DNA of 54,829 bases from CAYNSX01 sp964400165 (GTDB taxonomy: Bacteria; Armatimonadota; Hebobacteria; CAYNSX01): the NCBI GenBank assembly GCA_964400165.1, contig CAYNSX010000012.1, positions 1-54,829 on the forward strand, given 5' to 3'. The translations under genes and the position numbers were made by a program. The notes beneath the pieces were generated by a model. The model saw only the letters and a program-made list of their open reading frames with translations, searched no databases and was not told where the DNA came from. Shown here in pieces: positions 42,535 to 50,661 of the stretch. The number at the start of each line of letters is the position of its first letter. Position 1 is the first letter of the stretch.

Positions 42535-43073
42535 CAGTTCCCGATCCGGAGTTTCAAACACTCGTCGAAATCGCTGACGCATTGAAGACAGAGGCGGGCG
42601 TTCTCCCAGAGGAAGATCCCTGGCACGATAGCCCTTTTGAGTGGATCAAGAGGATCGACTCATCAAGTCGGAAAGGGAAGATTGGTGCGCTATTGGTCGA
42701 GCGCTGGTGTGAAGAGCTGGGGCTGACAGTCGCTCCGAGTCAAGATCGAGAAGCAGATCGACTGATTTCGGGAAGGCGTGTCGAAATCAAGTTCTCGACG
42801 CTTTGGGAGAAAGGGTTTTACATGTTTCAGCAGATTCGTGACGAGGATTACGAGTATGCAATCTGCCTTGCTCTCTCACCCTTAGCTGCCCATTGCTGGG
42901 TCATCCCGAAAACGCTTCTTGACGCGAACGTGATAGGGAAGCGTGGCCAACACAAGGGGAAAGATGCCGAAGATACAGACTGGCTCAAAATTGATCCGGA
43001 CAGCCCTGAAGAGTGGTTATCAGATTGCGGTGGTTCACTGACACGCGCGAGTGAAGCGCTGAGAAAGCTGTGA
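42531..43073 (+). CDS. Probable restriction endonuclease, PD-(D/E)xK type
   Basis: 180 residues. Contains an Asp76-x8-Glu85-x-Lys87 core (DRLISGRRVEIK) following a helix with Glu57 (LLVERW). This is the canonical PD-(D/E)xK nuclease arrangement, and the strand-helix sequence after it (FSTLWEKGFYMFQQIRDEDYEYAICLAL) fits the fold. GTG start within the methyltransferase stop codon, giving tight coupling. Low-GC like its partner. I do not recognise the specificity. Identification as the cognate nuclease rests on the motif and the pairing. Confidence 0.7.
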   Translation: MTVPDPEFQTLVEIADALKTEAGVLPEEDPWHDSPFEWIKRIDSSSRKGKIGALLVERWCEELGLTVAPSQDREADRLISGRRVEIKFSTLWEKGFYMFQQIRDEDYEYAICLALSPLAAHCWVIPKTLLDANVIGKRGQHKGKDAEDTDWLKIDPDSPEEWLSDCGGSLTRASEALRKL

Positions 43074-43133
43074 CAGAAAGCGCGGGTCTCTTCGTTTCAG
43101 AAGCGCTAATAGATCGCGTCTCTCGAGGTTTTA

Positions 43134-43595
43134 TTACGCCGGCTCGAAGTGCTCGATGTCGTGCAGGGTGCCGGTGCGGGCGGCGGGGGGTTTCAGAACT
43201 GGCTCGACGTACATCCCGACGCGGACGCGGGTGGGACGGACATCGCCCAGGTAGTGCAGCAGGCCGCCGTGCACGCCCTCGAATTCGATGAAGGCCACCA
43301 CCTTCGGGCGCTTCACCCGCTGCTCGTCGAGGTCGAGGCGCGCCAGCGTGAACGACCGCACCCGCCCCTTCGGCCCGACGGGCACGAACTCGTGGCATTG
43401 CACGAAGCAGGGCTCGCAGAAGAGACTCGGCGGCAAGGTGACGCGCCCGCACTTCGGGCACTTGCTTGCGAGCAGCGTGCCGTTGCGCTTCAGCGCATCG
43501 AAGAAGCGCTGCCCGGCGACGCCGGCGGTGTAGAGGTTGGTGACCGGGATGTTCCCGCGCCAGGCGAGAATCGGCTCGCGCGTCTCGTGCGTCAT
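43134..43595 (-). CDS. DUF35 OB-fold zinc-ribbon protein (acyl-CoA-binding partner of thiolase-like subunit), first
   Basis: 153 residues. Rubredoxin-like zinc ribbon CPKCGRVTLPPSLFCEPC (~46-63) is followed by an OB-fold (GRVRSFTLARLDLDEQRVKRPKVVAFIEFEG). DUF35 proteins pair with thiolase-fold partners, for example in steroid side-chain aldolases (Ltp2-ChsH2) and BbsA of BbsAB. The ATG at 43595 overlaps the stop of the second DUF35 gene (ATGA). It is the last gene of a four-gene minus-strand operon of two thiolase-like and two DUF35 genes. Confidence 0.88.
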   Translation of the reverse strand: MTHETREPILAWRGNIPVTNLYTAGVAGQRFFDALKRNGTLLASKCPKCGRVTLPPSLFCEPCFVQCHEFVPVGPKGRVRSFTLARLDLDEQRVKRPKVVAFIEFEGVHGGLLHYLGDVRPTRVRVGMYVEPVLKPPAARTGTLHDIEHFEPA

Positions 43596-44107
43596 TTCCC
43601 GCGCACCGGCCGGAAGTATTTGATATCGGTGATGGCGCCCTGGCGGCTGCGTTTCGTCTTCCACACCGCCTCGACGCGCAGCCCGGTCTTCACCGCCTGC
43701 GGGTCCACCTCGCCGAGCAAGTGCAGAATGCCCATCCCCTCGCTGGCGCCGTCGATTTCGATGACCGCGGGGATGAGCGGCTCGGTGATCCACTGCACAT
43801 CCCAGGTGACATAGCAGAGCGAGAAAGTGTTGACAGTGCCGGTGTCCTGCAGCGGCACATATTCAACGGCGGACGAAAAGCAGAGTTCGCAGAAGGCCCG
43901 CGGCGGGATGACGGTGCGGTCGCAGCGCGGGCAGCGCATCCCGAGCAGGTAGCCGTCGCGCAGCGCTTCGAGGTACTTGCGGATGGCGACGCCGGTGTCC
44001 CAGGCATACTCGGCGCGCGGCGCATAGGGGATAGCAGTGATGTCGCCGCGCTGGATCTGCTCCAGCGTGACCTCGGTGCCCGGCCAGTTGCTGATCTTGA
44101 CGCTCAT
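43592..44107 (-). CDS. DUF35 OB-fold zinc-ribbon protein, second
   Basis: 171 residues. Zinc ribbon CPRCDRTVIPPRAFCELC (~59-76) and an OB-fold with VNTFSLCYVTWDVQWITEPLIPAVIEIDGA and ILHLLGEVDP. About 30 residues longer at the N-terminus than its neighbour. Its start overlaps the stop of the thiolase-like gene by TGATG, and its end overlaps the first DUF35 gene by ATGA, so all four subunits are translated as one block, consistent with a hetero-oligomeric complex. Confidence 0.88.
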   Translation of the reverse strand: MSVKISNWPGTEVTLEQIQRGDITAIPYAPRAEYAWDTGVAIRKYLEALRDGYLLGMRCPRCDRTVIPPRAFCELCFSSAVEYVPLQDTGTVNTFSLCYVTWDVQWITEPLIPAVIEIDGASEGMGILHLLGEVDPQAVKTGLRVEAVWKTKRSRQGAITDIKYFRPVRGK

Positions 44108-45276
44108 CAGTGCGGTTTCTTGGTGCCCATCACGGAGACGGTGCCGACCTGCATCAGGTCGCCCCAGGCCTGCGCGACGCCGCGCTCGGGCGTGCCGGGC
44201 ACCTGCCGCTTGCCCGCCTCGCCGCGCATCTGCCAGAAGAGTTCGCAAATCTTCATCATCCCCGCCGCCGCGATCGGGTTGCCGACGCCGAGCAGCCCGC
44301 CCGACGGGCAGGCGGGCAGGTCGCCATCGCGGTTGAAGACGCCCTGCGCCAGCAGTTCCGGCGCTTTGCCCTTCGGCGCCAATTGCAGGCCTTCGAGGTG
44401 GTGCAGTTCCTTGTAGGCGAAGGGGTCGTAGGGCTCGGCGATATTGATTTGCTTGCGGGGTTCAGTGACGCCGGCCATCTTGTACGCCATCCACGCGGCC
44501 TGCTCGACATAGGCGGGGTAGTAGAGGTCGCGGTTCGTCCAATACGAGGACGCCAGGCACCAGCCGACGCCCTGCATCCACACCGGCTTGTCGCTGATGC
44601 GCTGCGCCTTCGGCTCGGCGGCCATCACCACCGCGGCGGCGCCATCGCTGGTGGGGCTGACCATCAGGCGGTGCACCGGCCACGCCACCAGCGGCGAGGC
44701 GAGGATATCGTCCACGGTCAGGTCGGCGCCGAGTTGCGCGCAGGGATGGTCGAGGGCGTTGCGTTTGTTCTTCACCGAGACGGGGGCGATGTCGCGCACG
44801 GTCAGGCCGTGGCGCGCCATGTAGCGCTGCTGTTCGAGGGCGAAAATCCATAGCAGGTTGGGCAGCAGCGGGCGCTCGGTGGTGTGGTCAAAAATCGAGA
44901 TGAAGGCCGCCTGTGGGTGCGGCTGGCACGACGACATCTTCTCTTCGCAGACGACCAGCGCGGTGTCGAACTTGCCCGACGCCAGGTGATACCAGGCGCA
45001 GATCGGGGCGAAGACGCCCGTGCCGCCGCCGACATAGCAGCGCAGATAGGGCTTGCCGAATCCACCGCTGCCGTCGAGCAGATGCTCGCCCTTCATGTGC
45101 ATCCCGTCGAAGGCGTCGGGCGCGGTGCCGTGAATGACGCAGTCGATGTCCTTGATGTCGAGGCCGCAGGAATCGAGCGCCATCCGGGCGGCGTGGAAGG
45201 CGAGTTCTTTCGGCGTCTCCTGCGCACGGCGAACGAACTTCGTCATCCCGGCGCCGATGACGGCGACATCGCGCAT
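44107..45276 (-). CDS. Thiolase-like (lipid-transfer-protein/SCP-x type) subunit lacking thiolase catalytic residues
   Basis: 389 residues with the thiolase fold: N-terminal DVAVIGAGMTKF, LDSCGLDIKDIDCVIHG, SPTSDGAAAVVMA and C-terminal GGLLGVGNPIAAAG. The nucleophilic Cys position (CxSG) reads GGGTG (YVGGGTGVFAP), and the GHP histidine is Asn (GNP). It therefore cannot run ordinary Claisen thiolysis and resembles the thiolase-fold aldolase/lipid-transfer group that works with DUF35 proteins. The ATG at 45276 is chosen by homology start and the TGATG overlap with the previous gene. Confidence 0.88.
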   Translation of the reverse strand: MRDVAVIGAGMTKFVRRAQETPKELAFHAARMALDSCGLDIKDIDCVIHGTAPDAFDGMHMKGEHLLDGSGGFGKPYLRCYVGGGTGVFAPICAWYHLASGKFDTALVVCEEKMSSCQPHPQAAFISIFDHTTERPLLPNLLWIFALEQQRYMARHGLTVRDIAPVSVKNKRNALDHPCAQLGADLTVDDILASPLVAWPVHRLMVSPTSDGAAAVVMAAEPKAQRISDKPVWMQGVGWCLASSYWTNRDLYYPAYVEQAAWMAYKMAGVTEPRKQINIAEPYDPFAYKELHHLEGLQLAPKGKAPELLAQGVFNRDGDLPACPSGGLLGVGNPIAAAGMMKICELFWQMRGEAGKRQVPGTPERGVAQAWGDLMQVGTVSVMGTKKPH

Positions 45277-46379
45277 CACACGACCTCCAACACGCAGCAG
45301 GCGTACGAGGTTGTGGGAATACCGCGCCACGAGAGCGCCAGGCCGCGCCGGGCGTCGGGCACCTGCCGCCCGTCGGCGCGCCCGCGCAACTGGTCGACGA
45401 GTTCGCAGACGCGGTACGACCCCGACGCCTCGAGCAGGTTGCCGAGCGATAGCGCGCCGCCGGAGTGATTGACCGCACCGTGCGACGACCCGAGGCCGAC
45501 GGCGTCGAGGTGTTGCAGCTGCTTGTAGGCGTAGGTGTCATCCACTTCAATCACATCGAGCGCGTCGAGCGCGACGCCGGACTCGTCGAGCGCCATGCGC
45601 GCAGCAATTTGCGCGCCGCGGGGCGTGTCCCAGTCGCGGGTGGCCACGGTCGGGCTATCGCTCGCCCAGCCGGTGCCGCGCACCCAGACGGGCGCGTGCG
45701 GCGCATGCGCGGCGCGCGCCTCGGAGGCGAGGACAATCACGGCAGCGCCGTCGCTGTAGGGCGCCACTTCGAGCGCCTTGAGCGGGTCGGCGACGGGCGC
45801 CGACGCGAGCACTTCGTCGAGCGTCAGATTTGCGCCATAAGGCGCCCAGGGGTTGCGCAGTCCGTGGCGGCGGTTGTTCACCACGACTTCGGCGCAGTCG
45901 CGGTCAGTCGGGCCCTCGCGCGACAGCAGGTACTGCATCTCCAGCCCGGCGAGAAACAGCGGGTGCGCGTCGATGTGGCGCTCCCAAATCGGGTCGAGCG
46001 CATACTGATGAATCGCGGGCAGCGTCAGGACATTCGAGGCCTTCGACCGCGCTTCGACCGCGCAAATTTCGGCAACGCCGCTCTGAATCTGCATCACGCC
46101 CGTCGCCAGGCCGAGAATGCCGTCGCCGGTGATGGTGTGTACCGGTTTCATCACCGCGCCGAGTTGGTCGGGGGTGTATTCGTCGCTGATGCTGGTGCCC
46201 TCGATCATGTCTTCGGCGCAGGAAACGAAGACATCCACTTCGGTGTGAGCGATGCCCGCATCGGCATAGGCGCGGACGGCCGCGTCGTAAATCAATTCGC
46301 GGTACGAGAGGTCGCCGGTCCGCCCGCGGGCGGGCGTGCGACCGACACCGATGATGGCGACACGGGGAGCGGTGGGCAT
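45276..46379 (-). CDS. Second thiolase-like subunit lacking thiolase catalytic residues
   Basis: 367 residues. Thiolase fold: RVAIIGVGRTPARG, VDVFVSCAEDMIEG, APYSDGAAVIVLAS, NHSGGALSLGNLLEASG. The usual Cys site reads HTITGDG and the GHP site reads GNL, so neither catalytic Cys nor His is present. Probably the partner of the following thiolase-like subunit in a heteromeric DUF35 complex. First gene of the operon; the ATG at 46379 has weak Shine-Dalgarno complementarity, and the upstream region to 46650 is repeat-rich and shared divergently with the third acyl-CoA dehydrogenase. Confidence 0.87.
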   Translation of the reverse strand: MPTAPRVAIIGVGRTPARGRTGDLSYRELIYDAAVRAYADAGIAHTEVDVFVSCAEDMIEGTSISDEYTPDQLGAVMKPVHTITGDGILGLATGVMQIQSGVAEICAVEARSKASNVLTLPAIHQYALDPIWERHIDAHPLFLAGLEMQYLLSREGPTDRDCAEVVVNNRRHGLRNPWAPYGANLTLDEVLASAPVADPLKALEVAPYSDGAAVIVLASEARAAHAPHAPVWVRGTGWASDSPTVATRDWDTPRGAQIAARMALDESGVALDALDVIEVDDTYAYKQLQHLDAVGLGSSHGAVNHSGGALSLGNLLEASGSYRVCELVDQLRGRADGRQVPDARRGLALSWRGIPTTSYACCVLEVV

Positions 46380-46435
46380 TCTGGCAGCGAAACCCTCGGC
46401 ACGGTGATTCGAGAAGAAGGCGACGATTCCTTGCG

Positions 46436-46459
46436 CCCCTCCCCGCGCGCGGGGAGGGG
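46436..46459. repeat. GC-rich interspersed palindrome
   Basis: CCCCTCCCCGCG / CGCGGGGAGGGG, a perfect 24-bp palindrome of the window-wide family, in the divergent spacer. Confidence 0.75.
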
Positions 46460-46484
46460 AAAGGGGTGGGGTCGTCGAGCACGC

Positions 46485-46612
46485 GAGTCTGGCAGGCAGA
46501 GTGCCTGCCCCCCAAAGCGTGCGCGGCGCGCGAGTCTGGCAGGCAGAGTGCCTGCCCCCCAAAGCGTGCGCGGCGCGCGAGTCTGGCAGGCAAAGTGCCT
46601 GCCCCGTGGGCA
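46485..46612. repeat. Three tandem 47-bp units, each with an 8-bp hairpin
   Basis: Units start at 46485, 46532 and 46579. Each carries GGCAGGCA-GAG-TGCCTGCC (AAG centre in the last), followed by CCCCAAAGCGTGCGCGGCGCGC in the first two. They lie just upstream of the third acyl-CoA dehydrogenase. TATCAT at 46626-46631 after them is a possible -10. Confidence 0.8.
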
Positions 46613-46650
46613 AAACCCGCCGTGCTATCATCAGCCGGCTGGGAGGCCCT

Positions 46651-47826
46651 GTGGACTTCACGCTGACCGCCGAGCAGCAACTCGTCCGAGACACCGCCCG
46701 CGAATTCGCCGAGCGCGTCGTGCGCCCGAACGCCGCGGCCTGGGACCGTGACGAGACCTTCCCGACCGACGCCGTCGCCGAATTGGCGCGCCTCGGCTTT
46801 CTGGGTATGCGCATTCCCGAAGAATACGGTGGGTCAGGCACCGATTTCGTTTCCACTGCCATGGCCATCGAAGAATTGGCGCGTGCCGATGCCGGCATCG
46901 CGCTGACGGTCGGCGCGCATAACGGCCTCGTCCCCGGTCAAATCCTCATCGGCGGCACGGAAGAACAGAAACACCGCTACCTGCCGCCGCTGGCGCGCGG
47001 CGATCACCTTGCCGGCTGGGCGGTGACGGAACCGAGCGCCGGCTCCGATGTCGCCGGCATTCAGACGCGCGCGGTGCGTGACGGCAGCGACTGGGTGCTC
47101 ACCGGCCAGAAGGCGTTCTGCACGCACGGGTCGCTGGCGGGCCTCTTTCTGATTGCGGCGCGGTCCAACGACGAAGCCGGCCATCGCGGGATGACCGCGT
47201 TTCTCGTCGAGCGCGATGTGCCCGGATTTACCGCGCAAAAGATGACGGGGAAACTCGGCTTTCGCTCGTCGGACACCTCGATGCTTTACCTGGACGAGGT
47301 GCGGGTGCCGGACACGCAGCGGCTCGGCGCGGTGGACGGCGCCTTCTACGATGTGATGCAGGTGCTCGACCGGGCGCGGGTCGGTTTCGCCGCCATCGGT
47401 GTCGGTGTGTCGCAGGCCTGCCTCGACCACAGCGTGGCCTACGCCAAGCAGCGGCACACTTTCGGCGTCCCCATCGGTCAGCACCAGTCCATCCAGTGGA
47501 TGCTCGCCGATATGGCGACCAACATCGACGCCGCCCGCCTGCTCCTGTACCGGGCCGCCTACTTCGCCGACATCGGCCGGCGCTTTGTGCAGGAGGCTTC
47601 GATGGCGAAGTTGATGGCGGCGGAAGTCGGCCTCGATTGCGCCGGCAAGGCCGTGCAGATTCACGGCGGCTACGGCTACATGAACGAGTATCCCGTCGAG
47701 AAACTCTTCCGCGATGCCCGCTTCTTGAGCATCGGCGAGGGGACATCCGAAGTGCAGCGCGTCGTCATCGCCCGGGAATACCTCGGCCTGCGCTCGAACC
47801 GCCCCGAGCCGGTCGCCGCGGGGTAG
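46651..47826 (+). CDS. Acyl-CoA dehydrogenase (third)
   Basis: 391 residues. Seen: DFTLTAEQQLVRDTAREFAERVV, flavin motif AGWAVTEPSAGSDVAG, IHGGYGYMNEYPVEKLFRDAR, and catalytic Glu in IGEGTSEVQRVVIAREYLGL. GTG at 46651 with GGGAGG at 46641-46646. Its open frame runs upstream through the tandem repeats, but that part is not protein-like. It heads a plus-strand operon: dehydrogenase, small membrane protein, meaB and carboxylase. Substrate not determinable; isovaleryl/2-methyl-branched or short-chain acyl-CoAs are plausible from context. Confidence 0.92.
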   Translation: MDFTLTAEQQLVRDTAREFAERVVRPNAAAWDRDETFPTDAVAELARLGFLGMRIPEEYGGSGTDFVSTAMAIEELARADAGIALTVGAHNGLVPGQILIGGTEEQKHRYLPPLARGDHLAGWAVTEPSAGSDVAGIQTRAVRDGSDWVLTGQKAFCTHGSLAGLFLIAARSNDEAGHRGMTAFLVERDVPGFTAQKMTGKLGFRSSDTSMLYLDEVRVPDTQRLGAVDGAFYDVMQVLDRARVGFAAIGVGVSQACLDHSVAYAKQRHTFGVPIGQHQSIQWMLADMATNIDAARLLLYRAAYFADIGRRFVQEASMAKLMAAEVGLDCAGKAVQIHGGYGYMNEYPVEKLFRDARFLSIGEGTSEVQRVVIAREYLGLRSNRPEPVAAG

Positions 47827-47832
47827 GGGCCG

Positions 47833-48183
47833 ATGCTGCGGTATCTGATGCCCGCAATCTTCTTTGCCGCGGCCGCGTGGTCGATTGCTCGCACTGTCCG
47901 GCGCCTCGAAGGCAACCGCCCGTCAATGACGCGGCGCGTTTTGAACGCGGCCCCGCCGGTGATCTGGGTCTTGCTGGGTGTGGCGACGCTGGCGCTGGCG
48001 CCGCAGGCCGGTTTTGTGCTGGTGGCGGTGTTCGTCGCCGCGATGATGTTTCGCGTGCTGTGGTGGGCGGTGCAGCGCGCCGAAGGCGGCGACGGCTGGG
48101 AACCGCCCGAGCCGCCGCCGGCCCCGAAGCCGCGCCAGCCGCGCCAGAAGGAATTCGTCCTGCCTCCCCATGGCCGTAACTGA
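47833..48183 (+). CDS. Small two-helix membrane protein
   Basis: 116 residues. Two transmembrane helices (~4-20 and ~42-78, the latter possibly two passes) and a Pro-rich cytoplasmic tail (WEPPEPPPAPKPRQPRQKEF). No recognised family. It starts 6 bases after the dehydrogenase stop and overlaps the meaB start by 14 bases, so it is certainly in the operon. The overlap suggests either true coupling or that its last residues are dispensable. Confidence 0.6.
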   Translation: MLRYLMPAIFFAAAAWSIARTVRRLEGNRPSMTRRVLNAAPPVIWVLLGVATLALAPQAGFVLVAVFVAAMMFRVLWWAVQRAEGGDGWEPPEPPPAPKPRQPRQKEFVLPPHGRN

Positions 48184-49114
48184 CGCCGGGCTGCAAGCCG
48201 CGCTGGCGGGCGACGCCCGCGCCGCCGCCCGGCTGATGACGCAACTGGAGAACGGCGGCGCCGAAGTCCCCGATTTGATGGCCGCGCTCTATCCGAAGGC
48301 ACAAGACGCGCAGGCCGTCGGCGTCACCGGGCCCCCCGGCGTCGGCAAGAGCAGTCTCGCTTCAGAACTGGCCGGCGAGTGGCGGCGCACCGGTCTGCAA
48401 GTCGGTATTGTTTCCGTTGACCCCACCAGCCCGATCACGGGGGGCGCGCTGCTCGGCGACCGCGTCCGGATGGGCAAGCACACGCTCGACACCGGCGTCT
48501 TCATCCGCAGTATGGCGAGCCGCGGGCTGCGCGGCGGCCTGGCGCCGGCGACGCACCGCCTCGCCATTCTGATGGCGGCGCTCGGGCGCGATCCGGTGCT
48601 CATCGAGACCGTCGGCGCCGGCCAGGATGAGTCCGATGTCATGGGCGCCGCGCACACGATCGTCGTCGTGCTGGCGCCCGGCCTCGGCGACGGCATCCAG
48701 GCGCTGAAGGCGGGGATGCTCGAAATCGGCGATGTGTTCGTGGTGAACAAGGCCGACCGCCAGGGCGCCGACGAGGCCGCGGCGTATCTCCGCGCCATGC
48801 TCGCCATCAGCGACCGCACCCAGGGCTGGATGCCGCCGGTGCTGCAGACCAGCGCAGTGACCGGCGCCGGCGTGCCGGAACTGGCCGGAAAGATCCGCGA
48901 GCATTGGGAGCACCTGAAGGCGTCCGGCGAACTCTGCGAGCGCCGCCGCCGCATCGCGGAGGCGCAACTCGAGGGGGCGCTCTTCGACCTGCTCAGCCGC
49001 CGCGCCAAGGTGGCGATGTCGCTCCAGCGCGAACAGATCGTCGACGAGGTCGTGGCCGGCCGCGTCGATCCCTACACCGCCGCCGCGCAAGTGATGGCGG
49101 ACGCGCAACTGTGA
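48170..49114 (+). CDS. meaB: MeaB/ArgK-family G-protein chaperone of B12 acyl-CoA mutase
   Basis: 314 residues. SIMIBI-class GTPase that gates cofactor loading and protects acyl-CoA mutases. Seen: P-loop GVTGPPGVGKSS (~51-62), switch region VSVDPTSPITGGALLGDRVRM, LIETVGAGQDE, the guanine-specificity NKAD, and the C-terminal dimerisation helices. Expected clients are the mutases at 37.6-41.6 kb, which lack a fused G-domain. GTGA overlap with the carboxylase gene. Confidence 0.95.
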   Translation: MAVTDAGLQAALAGDARAAARLMTQLENGGAEVPDLMAALYPKAQDAQAVGVTGPPGVGKSSLASELAGEWRRTGLQVGIVSVDPTSPITGGALLGDRVRMGKHTLDTGVFIRSMASRGLRGGLAPATHRLAILMAALGRDPVLIETVGAGQDESDVMGAAHTIVVVLAPGLGDGIQALKAGMLEIGDVFVVNKADRQGADEAAAYLRAMLAISDRTQGWMPPVLQTSAVTGAGVPELAGKIREHWEHLKASGELCERRRRIAEAQLEGALFDLLSRRAKVAMSLQREQIVDEVVAGRVDPYTAAAQVMADAQL

Positions 49115-50661
49115 CCGACCGCCCCGAATTCGAACGGCTGCGCACATTGCGCGAGCGAGCGCGCCTCGGCGGCGGGCAGGAGCGCATCGACGCCCAGCAT
49201 GAGCGCGGCAAGCTGACCGCCCGCGAGCGCCTCGACATCCTGCTCGATGCCGGGTCGTTCCAGGAACTCGATATGTTCGTGCAGAGCCAGGCGGGCGCGC
49301 TCGGCGCCGACGGCGAGCGGGCGCTCGGCGACGGCGTCGTCACCGGCTTCGGCGCCATCGACGGCCGCAAGGTGTGCGTCTTCGCGCAGGACTTCACCGT
49401 CTTCGGCGGCTCGCTGGCGCAAATGCACGCCCAGAAGATTTGCAAGGTGATGGACCTGGCGATGGAAAACGGCCTGCCCGTCATCGGCCTCAACGACAGC
49501 GGCGGCGCCCGCATTCAGGAAGGCGTCGTCTCGCTCGGCGGCTACGCCGACCTGTTCCTGCGCAACACGCTGGCGTCGGGCGTCGTGCCGCAACTCTCGG
49601 TCATCCTCGGCCCGTGCGCGGGCGGCGCGGTGTATTCGCCCGCCATCACCGATTTCGTGTTCATGGTCGAGGGCGTCAGTTATATGTTCGTCACCGGCCC
49701 CGAGGTGGTGAAGACGGTGACGCACGAAGAGGTCGACCGCGACGCGCTCGGCGGCGCCCGCGTCCACGCCGAAACCAGCGGCGTCGCGCACTTCCTCGCC
49801 GCCAACGAGGCCGAATGCCTGGCACAGGTGCGCCGGCTGCTCTCCTACCTGCCCGCCAACAATCTCGAAGACCCGCCGCGCGCCGACCCCGCCGAGCCGC
49901 CGCCCGGCAGCGCCGAGCGGCTCGATGCCATCGTCCCCGCCGACGCGGTGCAGCCCTACGATATGACCGAAGTCGTGCGCGCCGTCGCCGACGGCGGCGA
50001 GTTCTTCCAGGTGCACGAGCACTTCGCCCGCAACCTCTTCTGCGGGTTCGGGCGGCTGGGCGGCAGGAGTGTCGGCTTCATTGGCCAGCAGCCCGCCGTC
50101 CTCGCCGGCGTCCTCGACATCCAAAGCAGCATGAAGGGCGCGCGGTTCGTGCGCTTTTGCGACGCCTTCAACATTCCCATCATCACCTTCGAGGATGTCC
50201 CCGGCTTCCTGCCCGGCACCCACCAGGAGCACGGCGGCATCATCAAGCACGGCGCCAAACTGCTCTACGCCTATTGCGAGGCGACCGTGCCGAAAATCAC
50301 CGTCATCACCCGCAAGGCCTACGGCGGCGCCTACGATGTCATGGGCAGCAAGCATGTCCGCGCCGACCTCAATTTCGCCTGGCCGATGGCCGAGATCGCG
50401 GTGATGGGCGCCGAGGGCGCGGTCGAGATTCTCTTCCGCAAAGAAATCGCCGCGGCGAAAGACCCGAAGGCCGAGCGCGCCCAGCGCATCGCCGACTATC
50501 GGGCGCAGTTCTACAACCCCTACATCGCCGCCGCCTACGGCTTCATTGACGAGGTCATCGAGCCGCACGAGACCCGGGCGAAACTCCTCGCCGGCCTCGC
50601 CTTGCTCGAGAACAAGCGCGACACCCTGCCGCAGAAGAAGCACGGGAATATTCCGCTGTGA
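49111..50661 (+). CDS. Acyl-CoA carboxylase carboxyltransferase (beta) subunit, propionyl-CoA type
   Basis: 516 residues, the full length of the PccB/MmdA family. Seen: the N-terminal ARERLDILLDAGSFQELD, oxyanion glycines GPCAGGAVYSPAITDF, and the C-terminal carboxyltransferase EDVPGFLPGTHQEHGGIIKHGAKLLYAY, then AYGGAYDVMGSKH. The Asp in AYD is, as I recall, the specificity residue for propionyl- over acetyl-CoA. The C-terminal KKHGNIPL is the family tail. GTG start overlapping meaB. Its last 42 bases are repeated twice downstream. Partner biotin carboxylase begins at 53309; a stand-alone biotin carrier is not visible. Makes methylmalonyl-CoA or an analogue. Confidence 0.93.
   Translation: MTDRPEFERLRTLRERARLGGGQERIDAQHERGKLTARERLDILLDAGSFQELDMFVQSQAGALGADGERALGDGVVTGFGAIDGRKVCVFAQDFTVFGGSLAQMHAQKICKVMDLAMENGLPVIGLNDSGGARIQEGVVSLGGYADLFLRNTLASGVVPQLSVILGPCAGGAVYSPAITDFVFMVEGVSYMFVTGPEVVKTVTHEEVDRDALGGARVHAETSGVAHFLAANEAECLAQVRRLLSYLPANNLEDPPRADPAEPPPGSAERLDAIVPADAVQPYDMTEVVRAVADGGEFFQVHEHFARNLFCGFGRLGGRSVGFIGQQPAVLAGVLDIQSSMKGARFVRFCDAFNIPIITFEDVPGFLPGTHQEHGGIIKHGAKLLYAYCEATVPKITVITRKAYGGAYDVMGSKHVRADLNFAWPMAEIAVMGAEGAVEILFRKEIAAAKDPKAERAQRIADYRAQFYNPYIAAAYGFIDEVIEPHETRAKLLAGLALLENKRDTLPQKKHGNIPL

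Noticed and set aside
41638..43073. Type III restriction (mod/res) system
   Set aside because: The second gene is 180 residues without helicase motifs, far too small for Res.
46485..46612. CRISPR array
   Set aside because: Only three contiguous 47-bp units with no variable spacers and no cas genes.
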